DNA from: Zhihengliuella salsuginis
GTDB taxonomy: Bacteria > Actinomycetota > Actinomycetes > Actinomycetales > Micrococcaceae
Direction: 5' to 3'
Length of the DNA: 64,000 nt
Assembly: GCF_014651715.1 (NCBI RefSeq)
Contig: NZ_BMXK01000006.1
Span: 62,001-126,000, forward strand
Shown: positions 50,543-59,496 of the stretch, piece after piece
How the letters are laid out: each line of letters begins with the position of its first letter
Position numbering within the stretch: the first letter of the stretch is position 1
Translations under genes and position numbers: made by a program
The notes under the pieces: generated by a model
What the model saw: the letters and a program-made list of their open reading frames with translations, nothing else
The model's database searches: none
Told to the model about the DNA's origin: nothing

Positions 50543-51411
50543 TGAGCGATCACAAGCATTCATCGACAGGCGCATGGGCCCTCAACGCCCTCGAAGACGC
50601 CGAACGCGCCGAAGTGGAGGCGTACCTCGAGGAGAACCCCGAGGCCGCCGAAGAAGCCCGCAGCCTCGCCGAAACGGCCACGCATCTCGCCGCCGCCGCC
50701 GGAGCCGAGACCCCGCCGCCACGGGCCAAACGCGACATCATGGCGGCCATCAAGCAGACGCGGCAACTGCCGCCGACGCCGCAGGAGCCCGAGCAGGAGG
50801 AGTCGGCCCCCGCGCCGGCCCCGACCGTTCAGGCGGCCGAGCCGGCCCCCGCCGAGGAGCGGGAGGCCGAGGCAGAGCAGGAAGCTGCCGACGCCGACGT
50901 CGTCTCCCTGGATGCGTTCCGCCGCAAGCAGCAGAGCACCCGGATCCTGGCCGCCGCGGCGACCGTCCTGCTTCTCTCCTCAGGGGTGCTGACCGGGGTC
51001 GTCATGGTCCAGCAGAACGAGCTGGACGAGACCAAGACGCAGTTGGCCCAGGCCACCCGCTACCAGCAGTCGGTCGGGCAGATCATGACCGCCTCCGACG
51101 CCAAGATGACCAATGCCCCGTCCTCGAGCGGCGGCACGATCCATCTGAGCTACTCCACGGAGGAGGGCATGATGGTCCTCGCCTCCTCCAACCTCCCCGA
51201 ACTCCCCGAGGGGCGCGGCTACGAACTGTGGCTGATCTCGGAAGACGGGGCAGCCCCCGCCGGCATGCTCACCGAGCAGGAAGCCTCCGGCGACGAACCG
51301 AAAATCCTCGAGGGGCCCATGGAGGGCATCACCCACATCGGCATCACTGTCGAGCCCGCGACCGGATCAGAGCAACCGACCACCGATCCGATAGTGCTCA
51401 GCGAACTCTAG
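50542..51411 (+). CDS. rskA: Anti-sigma K factor RskA
   Basis: The 289-residue protein has an N-terminal sigma-binding domain (GAWALNALEDAERAEVEAYL), a Glu/Pro/Ala-rich linker, one transmembrane helix (about residues 133-155), and an extracytoplasmic RskA domain (YSTEEGMMVLASSNLPELPE, GYELWLISEDGAAPAGML). It holds SigK at the membrane and releases it after regulated proteolysis. Its start overlaps the sigK stop, which keeps the two in balance. Confidence 0.9.
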   Translation: MSDHKHSSTGAWALNALEDAERAEVEAYLEENPEAAEEARSLAETATHLAAAAGAETPPPRAKRDIMAAIKQTRQLPPTPQEPEQEESAPAPAPTVQAAEPAPAEEREAEAEQEAADADVVSLDAFRRKQQSTRILAAAATVLLLSSGVLTGVVMVQQNELDETKTQLAQATRYQQSVGQIMTASDAKMTNAPSSSGGTIHLSYSTEEGMMVLASSNLPELPEGRGYELWLISEDGAAPAGMLTEQEASGDEPKILEGPMEGITHIGITVEPATGSEQPTTDPIVLSEL

Positions 51412-51455
51412 TCCGCACCGGTGCCGACCCACTGACATCAAAAGGGGTCATCGAA

Positions 51456-53012
51456 ATGGCACACGTATTCCGCTCCGGATGGCGCTTCATGCTCTCGGGC
51501 ATCGCTGCCGCCCTCGTCCTCCTCGGCACGGCCGAGGCACTCTCGAACTTCTTCGCCGCGGCGTCGGCGCCGCTCGTGTCCATCGGCGGCGCCTTCATCG
51601 ACATCATTCCGCCGTGGGTCAAAGACGCGGCGATCGCACTCTTCGGGATCTACGACAAGATCGCGCTCTTCGCGACGATGTTCCTCGTCGTCCTGATCCT
51701 GGCCGCCGGGATCGGCCTGCTCGCGCGGAAGCACCGCACGGCCGCCCTCCTGGCGGTCGCGGTGCTCGGGATCGGGTCCAGCGCGGTGGTCATCTCCCGC
51801 GCCGCCACCACGGTCGCCGACGCCGTCCCGACCCTGGTCGGCACCCTCGCCGGCGCCCTGGTCCTGGCGTGGCTGGCCCGCCTCGCGCACCGGATGACGA
51901 CGACGGCGCCCGCCGACGCCGCCCCGGAGGCGGGGACCGACCGGCGTCGTTTCCTGCTGGGCGCGGCCGGCAGCGCCGCCCTCGGCGTGGCCCTGCTCGT
52001 CGCAGGACGGGCAGCGTCCGGCATCCGCGGGGGAGTCGAGACCATCCGCGAGGCCATCAGGTTGCCGAAGCCCGCTGCCCCGGCCGCACCGCTTCCGGCC
52101 GGCGTGGCCAGCGAGGTCCCGGGCATGCCGCCGTTCGTCTCACCCAACGACAACTTCTACCGGATCGACACCGCGCTCTCTGTTCCCCGGGTCGACCCGG
52201 CGACGTGGAGCCTGCGGATCCACGGCCTGGTGGAGCGGGAGATCGAGGTGAGCTTCGACGACCTGCTCGCCGAGGACCTCGTGGAGGCGGACGTGACGCT
52301 GACGTGCGTGTCCAACCCCGTCGGCGGCGATCTCGTCGGCAACGCCCGCTGGCTGGGCGTGCCCGTGCGGCGGCTGCTGGAGCGCGCCGGCGTCGACCCG
52401 TCCGCGGACATGGTGCTCTCCCGCAGCGTCGACGGCTTCACCGCCGGCACGCCCATCGAGGCGCTGACCGACGACCGCGACTCGCTGCTGGCGGTCGGCA
52501 TGAACGGCGAACCGCTGCCGGCCCAGCACGGCTTCCCCGTGCGGATGGTCGTCCCCGGCCTCTACGGGTACGTCTCCGCCACCAAGTGGCTCTCCGAGCT
52601 CAAGGTCACCCGGTACGCCGACGACTCGGCGTACTGGACGGACCGCGGCTGGTCCGCGAAGGGGCCGATCAAGCTCGCCTCCCGCGTCGACGTCCCCCGC
52701 TCCTTCGCGAACGTCCCGTCCGGGGTGGTCATGATGGGCGGCACCGCGTGGGCGCAGCAGCGCGGCATCTCCAAGGTCGAGGTGCGGATCGACGACGGCC
52801 CGTGGGAGCCCGCCGATCTGGCGGCCGACGCCGGCATCGACGTCTGGCGCCAGTGGTCCTACGCGTGGGAGGACGCCACGCCGGGACGTCACAGCGTCAC
52901 GGTCCGCGCCACCGACGGCGACGGCACGGTGCAGACCAGCGACCGCGCCGACCCCGTGCCGAACGGGGCCAGCGGCTGGCACCAGATCCAGTTCACGGTC
53001 GAGGAGGCCTGA
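51456..53012 (+). CDS. Membrane-anchored molybdopterin oxidoreductase
   Basis: The ATG at 51456 starts a 518-residue protein. The N-terminal 150 residues hold about four transmembrane helices. A twin-arginine-like segment (RRRFLLGAAGSAALG, about 168-182) leads to a sulfite-oxidase/YedY-type domain (about 215-400) with the Moco-binding Cys in LTCVSNPVGGDLVG, and then an Ig-like C-terminal domain. It should reduce or oxidise a small oxo compound outside the membrane. It follows rskA by 44 bp and probably belongs to the same transcript. Confidence 0.9.
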   Translation: MAHVFRSGWRFMLSGIAAALVLLGTAEALSNFFAAASAPLVSIGGAFIDIIPPWVKDAAIALFGIYDKIALFATMFLVVLILAAGIGLLARKHRTAALLAVAVLGIGSSAVVISRAATTVADAVPTLVGTLAGALVLAWLARLAHRMTTTAPADAAPEAGTDRRRFLLGAAGSAALGVALLVAGRAASGIRGGVETIREAIRLPKPAAPAAPLPAGVASEVPGMPPFVSPNDNFYRIDTALSVPRVDPATWSLRIHGLVEREIEVSFDDLLAEDLVEADVTLTCVSNPVGGDLVGNARWLGVPVRRLLERAGVDPSADMVLSRSVDGFTAGTPIEALTDDRDSLLAVGMNGEPLPAQHGFPVRMVVPGLYGYVSATKWLSELKVTRYADDSAYWTDRGWSAKGPIKLASRVDVPRSFANVPSGVVMMGGTAWAQQRGISKVEVRIDDGPWEPADLAADAGIDVWRQWSYAWEDATPGRHSVTVRATDGDGTVQTSDRADPVPNGASGWHQIQFTVEEA

Positions 53013-53643
53013 GCCGGACGGCTGGCCGGCGGGACGCCGGCGCCAGGAGCGGCATCATCACCTCGTCGACGATGCCGACGAGGGTCTCCTCGGCGACGTC
53101 CGGCCCGTGCGCCAGAACGTGCATCCTGAGTATCGCGTGGCCTGCTTCGAGCTGGCGCTCCGTGGCGCCGGAGGCGACGTTCTCGCCGCGGTCCGCGGCC
53201 CGCTCCACGAGTGACCGGGTCAGCTCCACCGCGCGCCCCTCCTGCTCCCGGCGGAGTGCCGCGGCCGAGGGCTCCCGGGCGAGCGCCTCGCCGACGATGC
53301 CGCGCACCGCTTCGCCGAGGGGCCCGCGCAGGAGGTGCGCGAAGAGCCCCATCAGCTCCAGCAGGTCCCCGCGCAGGCTGCCGGTGTCGGCGAGCGTGCC
53401 GGGCTCGGGCAGGGCGCGCCGGGTCGCGTCGAACACCAGGTGCGCCTTGCCGTTCCAGTGCCGGTAGAGCGAGGCCTTGCCCGCGTGGGCGCGCTCGGCG
53501 ACGCGCTCCATCGTCATCCCGGCGTACCCGGTCTCCTCGAGCTCGGCCAGGGCCGCGTCGAGGATCCCGGCGCGCAGGGTCTCGCCCCTCCGGCGGGGCC
53601 GGCGCCGGTGGTCCGCCGGCTCAGCCACGGCCGGGATCCCCAC
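52993..53643 (-). CDS. TetR-family regulator downstream of the PEP-utilising enzyme
   Basis: The 216-residue regulator has the TetR helix-turn-helix (LEETGYAGMTMERVAERAHA, GKASLYRHWNGKAHLV, about residues 36-72) and a divergent ligand domain. Its start overlaps the end of the PEP-utilising enzyme gene by 23 bp, so it is last in that operon. A 21-bp palindrome upstream of the operon is a likely binding site, giving autorepression. Its C-terminus overlaps the Moco oxidoreductase gene (convergent) by 20 bp. Confidence 0.88.
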   Translation of the reverse strand: MGIPAVAEPADHRRRPRRRGETLRAGILDAALAELEETGYAGMTMERVAERAHAGKASLYRHWNGKAHLVFDATRRALPEPGTLADTGSLRGDLLELMGLFAHLLRGPLGEAVRGIVGEALAREPSAAALRREQEGRAVELTRSLVERAADRGENVASGATERQLEAGHAILRMHVLAHGPDVAEETLVGIVDEVMMPLLAPASRRPAVRLRPPRP

Positions 53644-56164
53644 CGGTCGCCGTCTCGACGGTCCCGCGGTCGCCGTCCACCGTGACCCGGTCGCCGTCGT
53701 GCAGCACGGCCGTCGCGTCGCCGGTGCCCATGACGGCGGGGATCCCGTATTCGCGGGCGACGATCGCCGCGTGCGATCCGGGGCCGCCGGTGTCGACGAC
53801 GACGGCGGCCGCGAACGCGAACAGCGGCGTCCACGCCGGGTTCGTCCCCGGGCAGACGAGGATCTCGCCGGGGCGCAGTTTCGAGAACTCGCCCGCGTGG
53901 CGCACGATCCGCACCGTGCCGGTGCGCCGTCCTCCGCCGACGGGCGCGCCGGCCACCAGTGCGTCCGCGGCGGCGCGGCGCTTCGGGAAGAGCGTGGATG
54001 CGGCGATGAGCGGGGCGCCTTCGAGCTCCACGCGGCGCTGCCGGCGCTGGGCGACCAGCTCCCGCAGCCGCGCGCGGTCGGCGGCGCCGGCGGCCTCCGG
54101 CTCAGGAAGCGGCTCGATCTCCTCGAGGCGCAGGTGCCAGACGTCGTCCGCGCGCTCGACGACGCCTGCCTCGGCGAGCCGGCGCCCCATCTCCTGCACG
54201 GCGCCGCGGGCCAGGGGCAGCACGCGCGTGTAGTCGAAGTGGGTGTCCTCGCGGAGGGCGACCCCGGCGCGGGCCGCGTCGACGCGGCGGTGGAGCGCGG
54301 CTGCCAGACGGGGGCTGCGCCGCAGCAGCGGGCTCGCGTCCAACCGGCGCTCCGCGTCCGAGGCGACGCCCGGGGTGCCGCCCGGGGCGCCCGTGGGACC
54401 GGCGCACGCGAGTCCCGCGACGGCGCCGAGCACGGTCTCGGGGCTGTCCGCCCAGGTGGGAGCGGAGAGGTACAGGATGCTGCGCGTCTCGCGGTGCCCG
54501 TACTCGTCCAGCAGGGCCGCGAACGCGCGGGCGACCCCCGGGAAGCCGGCGAGTGCGTCCCCGGTCAGCTCCCCGGCGCCGGCGCGGCGGGCCAGCTCCG
54601 GCTCGGCCCGGACCAGCGCGGCGAGGCGCGCGACGGCCGCGTTGGCGTCCCCCGTCCGGGTGCGGGCACCCGTGAGCAGGTCCGCGAAGAGCCGGCCGCG
54701 GCCGACGAGCACGAGTGCCGCCCGGAGCCGGAGCAGGTCGAGCCCCGCCCGCGGCAGGTAGTCGACCCGCAGGTCGGTGATCAGGTCGCCGATCTCGACG
54801 GCGCGTCCCGGCCGGCGCACCAGCTCCGCCCACGCCAGGCCCCCGGCGGGGCGGTCGAGCTCGGCGGCGAGCCCGGCCTCGAACGCCGCGCACCGGGCGT
54901 CGTCGCGCCACCGCGCCGGATCGTTGCGCCGGATCTTCGCCTGCAGCCGGTACGGCGCCGTCAGAAGGGCCCGCGTGGGGCGCGGGCGCGGCGGCACGAA
55001 CCGGTCCACCACACCACCGACCTCCGGCAGCTCCTCGACCAGGTCCACCTCCAGCCCGGGGATCTCGCGGAGCATGCGGCTCACCATGGTCCCGACGCCG
55101 GGGCCGACCCAGGCGCTCATGTCCATCGGGTAGGGGCGCTCGGGGATCAACTCGGCGATCACGGGGCCGGCGATCCGCTGGACGCGGCTGAGCTTCACGG
55201 GCGCGGGCGGCAGCGCGGTCAGGGGCCGGGACTGCAACACGTGCAGCCGCCCGCCCGCGAGCGCCCATTCCATGTCCTGGGGACGGCCGAAGTGCTCCTG
55301 CGCGCGTGCGCCCAGCGCGGCGAGACCGGCCAGCGTCTCCGCGCCCAGGCCGTCGGCGCGGTCCGGTGCGGCCGCCCCTCCGGCCGCCTCCGTCGTCGTG
55401 CCGCCGCCGGGGGCGCTGCGGACGACGACCTCGCGCCGTCCCGGCCGCGACACGAGGATCCGGCCGTCCGCATCCAGCACGTGGTGGTCGGGCGTGACGA
55501 GCCCGGAGACGACGGCCTCGCCCAGCCCGGGGCTGGACTCGACGATCGTGCGGTCGCGCGCGCCCGTGACGACGTCGGCGGTGAAGAGCACGCCGGCGTG
55601 CTCCGGCTCCACCATCTTCTGCACAACGACGGCGATGCCCACCTCCGCGGTGATGCCGCGTTCGCGCCGGTAGTCGATGGCGCGTTCGCTGTAGAGCGAG
55701 GCCCAGCAGTCGCGGACCGCTCGGTGCAGCGCCGCGGGGCCGGCGACGTTGAGGTAGGTCTCCTGCTGGCCGGCGAAGGACGCGCCGGGCAGGTCCTCGT
55801 CGGTGGCGCTCGAGCGGACGGCCACGGCGGGGGAGCCGAGCCGCGCGTAGGCCGCGTCGACGGCCTCCCGCACCGCGCCAGGCAGTTCGAGGCCCGCGAA
55901 CTCGTCCGCGATGCGCCCGGCCGCGCCCTCCCCGGAGTCGAGATGCGTCGCGATGCGGGGGCCCAGCCCGCCGCGTTCGAGCGCCTCGGCGTAGGCCCTC
56001 GTGGTGACCACGAACCCGTCGGGGACCCGGAAGCCCGCGCCGATCAGGGAGGACAGGTTCGCGGCCTTGCCGCCGGTCAGCGCGGGCTCGCCGGCGGCCG
56101 GGTCGCGCAGTCCGAGCACCAGCGGGGCCGCGGTGTCGCCGGGTTCCGGCTGGTTCGTGGCCAT
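53621..56164 (-). CDS. PEP-synthase/rifampin phosphotransferase-like enzyme
   Basis: The 847-residue protein has an N-terminal ATP-grasp domain (GGKAANLSSLIGAGFRVPDG, AVAVRSSATDEDLPGASFAG, about residues 30-330), a long middle region, and a C-terminal swivelling His domain (CPGTNPAWTPLFA, GGPGSHAAIVAREYGIPAVM, about 765-815). The His in GSHAAI is the phospho carrier. This is the layout of PEP synthase and of rifampin phosphotransferase Rph. It is longer than PEP synthase minus its PEP-binding barrel, which favours an Rph-like enzyme that phosphorylates another substrate. Confidence 0.85.
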   Translation of the reverse strand: MATNQPEPGDTAAPLVLGLRDPAAGEPALTGGKAANLSSLIGAGFRVPDGFVVTTRAYAEALERGGLGPRIATHLDSGEGAAGRIADEFAGLELPGAVREAVDAAYARLGSPAVAVRSSATDEDLPGASFAGQQETYLNVAGPAALHRAVRDCWASLYSERAIDYRRERGITAEVGIAVVVQKMVEPEHAGVLFTADVVTGARDRTIVESSPGLGEAVVSGLVTPDHHVLDADGRILVSRPGRREVVVRSAPGGGTTTEAAGGAAAPDRADGLGAETLAGLAALGARAQEHFGRPQDMEWALAGGRLHVLQSRPLTALPPAPVKLSRVQRIAGPVIAELIPERPYPMDMSAWVGPGVGTMVSRMLREIPGLEVDLVEELPEVGGVVDRFVPPRPRPTRALLTAPYRLQAKIRRNDPARWRDDARCAAFEAGLAAELDRPAGGLAWAELVRRPGRAVEIGDLITDLRVDYLPRAGLDLLRLRAALVLVGRGRLFADLLTGARTRTGDANAAVARLAALVRAEPELARRAGAGELTGDALAGFPGVARAFAALLDEYGHRETRSILYLSAPTWADSPETVLGAVAGLACAGPTGAPGGTPGVASDAERRLDASPLLRRSPRLAAALHRRVDAARAGVALREDTHFDYTRVLPLARGAVQEMGRRLAEAGVVERADDVWHLRLEEIEPLPEPEAAGAADRARLRELVAQRRQRRVELEGAPLIAASTLFPKRRAAADALVAGAPVGGGRRTGTVRIVRHAGEFSKLRPGEILVCPGTNPAWTPLFAFAAAVVVDTGGPGSHAAIVAREYGIPAVMGTGDATAVLHDGDRVTVDGDRGTVETATGGDPGRG

Positions 56165-56208
56165 CTGTCCTCCTCGGCGCCCGGGCTCGATCGGACCCGA
56201 CGCGGAAT

Positions 56209-56229
56209 TAGTGAACGCTCAGTTCACTA
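56209..56229. promoter_or_regulatory. TetR-type operator candidate
   Basis: TAGTGAAC-GCTCA-GTTCACTA is a perfect 8-5-8 palindrome 45 bp upstream of the PEP-utilising enzyme start. The TetR gene at the end of the same operon is the likely ligand-responsive repressor. Confidence 0.75.
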
Positions 56230-56291
56230 GAGCGTACGTCCGGCCCCCGCGGCCCGCAAGGCCCGGCAGCGGGGGCGCCGCGCCCGTGCGG

Positions 56292-56903
56292 CTATTCGCC
56301 TTCGGACTGTTCGGCCCGGACCTTGTCGCTGATCTGGAGCGTGTCCGGGGCGAACGCGTACAGCGTCCCGTCCTGCTGGGAGACCCACCACCGGCCGCAG
56401 AGGTGGGTGGTCTCGTCCTCCCGGCCCTGGGGCCACCAGTCGGCGGTCAGTGTCGGCTCCGTGTCGATCTCGGCGGGATCGAGGCCCTCCGTGCGGTCGT
56501 CCGAGCTGTAGGCGGCCTCGAGTTCGGCGTCGGTCGGCGCGCCAACCGTGGCGATCGCGGCGCACGAGTCCGGCAGGGCGCCGTCGTACTCCATGGTCAT
56601 CAGGCGCTCGTGGCCGGTGGAGCGCTGCTCGACCTCCACGTCCGTCCCGCCGTCCGGGACCCAGGATGCGAGCAGGCCGTCGACCTTGCCCTCCTCGCTG
56701 GTCGGTGCCGACTTGGAGGCGGCGTCGTCGTACCCGTCCGTGAGGCCGAGCGAGCCGCACGCCGAGAGCGCGAGGGGGAGCAGGGCGCCGAGGGCGAGCG
56801 CCGGGAGGAGCCGGCGGGGACGACGGCGGCCGGTGCCGGCGGGGTGGGCGGCGCGGGCGCTGCGCTCGGCGTCGGAGGGGTTCTGGGCGGTGGTGTTCAT
56901 CAT
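56292..56903 (-). CDS. Lipoprotein of unknown function
   Basis: The 203-residue protein has a long basic N-terminus, a hydrophobic segment and a lipobox LSACG (Cys at about residue 49). The mature part (about 150 residues) has four Cys/Trp-rich motifs (LPDSCAAIATVG, LTADWWPQGRED, HLCGRWWVSQQDGTLYAF) and is probably a small beta-rich domain outside the membrane. The family is not recognised. Confidence 0.8.
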   Translation of the reverse strand: MMNTTAQNPSDAERSARAAHPAGTGRRRPRRLLPALALGALLPLALSACGSLGLTDGYDDAASKSAPTSEEGKVDGLLASWVPDGGTDVEVEQRSTGHERLMTMEYDGALPDSCAAIATVGAPTDAELEAAYSSDDRTEGLDPAEIDTEPTLTADWWPQGREDETTHLCGRWWVSQQDGTLYAFAPDTLQISDKVRAEQSEGE

Positions 56904-57059
56904 GCCTCCACGCTATGCAGCGGGCCGGTGCCGCCGCGTCCTCCGCCGGGCGCGGATCAGCGCGCGGATTCCTCCGCCCTGGGGGCGCCGGTGCGGCGCG
57001 CGTCTCATCCCGGCGGAGGGCGCCGACCCCGGGGCCGGCTCAGGGTTCTCCCCGGGTGG

Positions 57060-57758
57060 TCAGGAGGCGGGCAGGGCCGCGGCGACGCCGGCGAGCAGCC
57101 GCTCGAGCCCCCATGCGAAGCTCGCGTCCGGTGCCCGGGCGCCGGTGGCGGCCTGGGCGGCGAGCGCGGCGTCGAAGCCCGGCGTCGGCCGGGGGTGCCC
57201 GGAGGTGTCGAAGATGGTGGCCGGGGCGTTGGTGTCCAGGGCGGAGCCGTAGACGAGCGACTCGAACGCGACGACGGTCGGGAGCGCCTCGGCGGGCGGG
57301 AGGCCGGCGTCGAGCAGGTGCGTGGCCACGAGCTCGTACATGTCCACCGTGCGCGGGGACCCCGTCACGGGGAGGACGGCGATGATCGGGATCATCGCCT
57401 CGTGCCGCGCGAACACCTCACGGTAGCTCGCGGCCCAGCGGCGCAGGGCGGGCACGACGCCGGTGGTGCCGAACCCGGAGACGTCCACGCGGCCCATGAG
57501 CTCGTCCTGGACTAGCATCAGGAGGCCCTCGCGGCCGGAGACGTGGTTGTAGAGGGCCGACGGCGCGACTCCCAGCGAGCGGGCCAGCGCCGACATGCTG
57601 AACTCGGCGCCCTGGACCTCGATGAGTCGGATCGCGGCGGCGGTGATGCCCTCGGGGGTGAGCACCGCCGTCGTCGGGCGCCCCACCCGGCGCGGGGGCG
57701 GGGCGCGACGCGTCCGGCCGGGCCGCGCGGGCTGCGGCGGTTCGCTCGACGGCGTCAT
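57060..57758 (-). CDS. TetR-family regulator
   Basis: The 232-residue protein has a basic Pro-rich N-terminus, a TetR helix-turn-helix (EFSMSALARSLGVAPSALYN then HVSGREGLL, about residues 52-80) and a C-terminal domain of the TetR_C type seen with tetracycline-like regulators (FARHEAMIPIIAVLPVTGSP). It is divergent from the aldehyde dehydrogenase gene. Two palindromes lie between them. Confidence 0.88.
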   Translation of the reverse strand: MTPSSEPPQPARPGRTRRAPPPRRVGRPTTAVLTPEGITAAAIRLIEVQGAEFSMSALARSLGVAPSALYNHVSGREGLLMLVQDELMGRVDVSGFGTTGVVPALRRWAASYREVFARHEAMIPIIAVLPVTGSPRTVDMYELVATHLLDAGLPPAEALPTVVAFESLVYGSALDTNAPATIFDTSGHPRPTPGFDAALAAQAATGARAPDASFAWGLERLLAGVAAALPAS

Positions 57759-57809
57759 GGAAAACTCCCTACGATTGCGTGAACGGGTTCACAACCGGCC
57801 GGTTGGCGC

Positions 57810-57845
57810 GGTACATTCGTACCAGTAAATGAATCGTCTTCATTT
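57810..57845. promoter_or_regulatory. Palindromes in the TetR/aldehyde dehydrogenase divergent promoter
   Basis: GGTAC-ATTC-GTACC (57810-57823) and AAATGAA-TCGTC-TTCATTT (57827-57845) are perfect palindromes in an AT-richer patch. A third, CAACCGGCCGGTTG, lies just to the left. One or more are probably TetR operators. Confidence 0.6.
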
Positions 57846-57931
57846 TAGGGGCTGGCCCGCCCCGGGTGGCAAGGGATCGACGCAGATCCGGCATCCGGGC
57901 CGGGCCGCCCGGCAGCGAGAAAGGAACACAC

Positions 57932-59323
57932 ATGACGGACTCCACCGCCCTGCAGTACCAGATCCTCAACCCGGCCACCGGCCAGGTCGAGGAGACCTTC
58001 GAGACCGCGACGGATGCGGACGTCGCCGCCGCGCTCGACACGACGCAGGCCGCCTACACCGAGTGGGCCGCGCGCCCCATGGCCGAGCGCGTCGCGATCG
58101 CGCACAAGATCTCCGAGCTCTTCTACGAGCGCAAGGAGGAGCTGGGGCGCATCGCCACCCGCGAGATGGGCAAGCCCCTCTCGGAGAGCATCGGCGAGGC
58201 CGAGTTCTGCGGCGACATCTTCAAGTACTTCGCCGACAACGGCGAGAAGTTCACCGCCGACCAGGAGATCGAGTCGTTCATCGGCGGCAAGGCGATCATC
58301 CAGCGCCGTTCGGTCGGCCCGCTGCTGGGCATCATGCCGTGGAACTACCCGTACTACCAGATCGCCCGCTTCGCGGCGCCGAACCTGGTGCTCGGCAACA
58401 CCATCATCCTCAAGCACGCCGAGTCCGTGCCCGGGTCCGCCCTGGCCATGCAGAAGCTGCTCGTCGACGCCGGCGTCCCGGCCGGGGTCTACCAGAACCT
58501 GTTCGCCACGCACGCCCAGATCGCCGACATCATCGCCGACCCGCGCATCCAGGGCGTCTCGGTGACCGGTTCCGAGCGGGCGGGCTCCGCCGTCGCCTCG
58601 CTGGCCGGCAAGCACCTGAAGAAGTCGGTCATGGAGCTCGGCGGGTCCGACCCGTTCGTGGTCCTGGACAGCGCCGACGTCTCCGCGACGGTCGACACCG
58701 CGTGGGCCACCCGCATCGAGAACACCGGCCAGGCCTGCAACTCCAACAAGCGCATGATCGTCGCCGAGGGCATCTTCGACGACTTCGTCGCCGGCCTGGT
58801 GTCCAAGGCCGACGGCCTGACCCCGGGCGACCCCGCGGAGGAGGCCGAGGGCACGTTCGGCCCGCTGTCCTCCCGCGCGGCGGCGGAGAAGCTGCACGAG
58901 CAGGTCCAGGACGCCGTCTCCAAGGGGGCCACCCTGCACACCGGCGGCGAGCTGCTCGACGGCCCGGCCAGCTACTACTCGCCGGCCGTGCTCACGGGCA
59001 TCACCAAGGAGATGCGCGCCTACAGCGAGGAGCTGTTCGGCCCGGTGGCCGCCGTCTACAAGGTCGCCGACGACGCCGAGGCGCTCCAGCTGGCAAACGA
59101 CACCGCGTTCGGCCTCGGCGGCAGCGTCTTCTCGACCGACGTCGCCCGCGCCCGCAAGATCGCCGAGCAGCTCGAGGTCGGCATGACCAACGTCAACGCA
59201 CCCGGCGCCGAGTCCTTCGAGATGCCGTTCGGCGGCGTCAAGCGCTCGGGCTTCGGCCGCGAGCTCGGACCGCTGGGCATGGACGAGTTCGTCAACAAGC
59301 GCCTGCTCTACATCGCCGACTGA
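57932..59323 (+). CDS. NAD(P)-dependent aldehyde dehydrogenase (succinate-semialdehyde type)
   Basis: The ATG at 57932 follows GAAAGGA and starts a 463-residue aldehyde dehydrogenase. The active-site Cys is in NTGQACNSNKRM and the general base Glu in VMELGGSDPF. LGIMPWNYPYYQIARF is the usual coenzyme region. The sequence is of the succinate-semialdehyde dehydrogenase group, giving succinate from the GABA pathway. Together with the amine oxidase and aminotransferase genes further right, it could finish putrescine breakdown. A strong terminator follows. Confidence 0.9.
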   Translation: MTDSTALQYQILNPATGQVEETFETATDADVAAALDTTQAAYTEWAARPMAERVAIAHKISELFYERKEELGRIATREMGKPLSESIGEAEFCGDIFKYFADNGEKFTADQEIESFIGGKAIIQRRSVGPLLGIMPWNYPYYQIARFAAPNLVLGNTIILKHAESVPGSALAMQKLLVDAGVPAGVYQNLFATHAQIADIIADPRIQGVSVTGSERAGSAVASLAGKHLKKSVMELGGSDPFVVLDSADVSATVDTAWATRIENTGQACNSNKRMIVAEGIFDDFVAGLVSKADGLTPGDPAEEAEGTFGPLSSRAAAEKLHEQVQDAVSKGATLHTGGELLDGPASYYSPAVLTGITKEMRAYSEELFGPVAAVYKVADDAEALQLANDTAFGLGGSVFSTDVARARKIAEQLEVGMTNVNAPGAESFEMPFGGVKRSGFGRELGPLGMDEFVNKRLLYIAD

Positions 59324-59336
59324 CCGGCCCGCCCAG

Positions 59337-59406
59337 AAAAGCCTGGGCTGTTGACTCGAGCCAAGGGGTAATGCTCCGGCTCAGGTCAGCAGCTCAGGCT
59401 TTTTTG
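59337..59406 (+). terminator. Intrinsic terminator after the aldehyde dehydrogenase gene
   Basis: AAAAGCCTGGGCTG pairs with CAGCTCAGGCTTTT around a long inner stem, and the distal arm runs into TTTTTT. Confidence 0.8.
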
Positions 59407-59496
59407 CGCGGCGGGCGGATGAGGTGCGCGGCGTGCGGGACGGACAGGTATGGGGCGGCAGATGCGGTGGCGGTGGCTGCCGCGGCACGTGCGGAG

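Noticed and set aside
50574-51455. An N-terminal extension of the Moco oxidoreductase frame
   Set aside because: It overlaps all of rskA in another frame and is Arg/Gly-rich. The ATG at 51456 starts the true domain.
53477-56230. A 917-residue plus-strand frame
   Set aside because: It is the antisense shadow of the PEP-utilising enzyme gene in very GC-rich DNA, with Arg/Gly/Ala-rich nonsense sequence.
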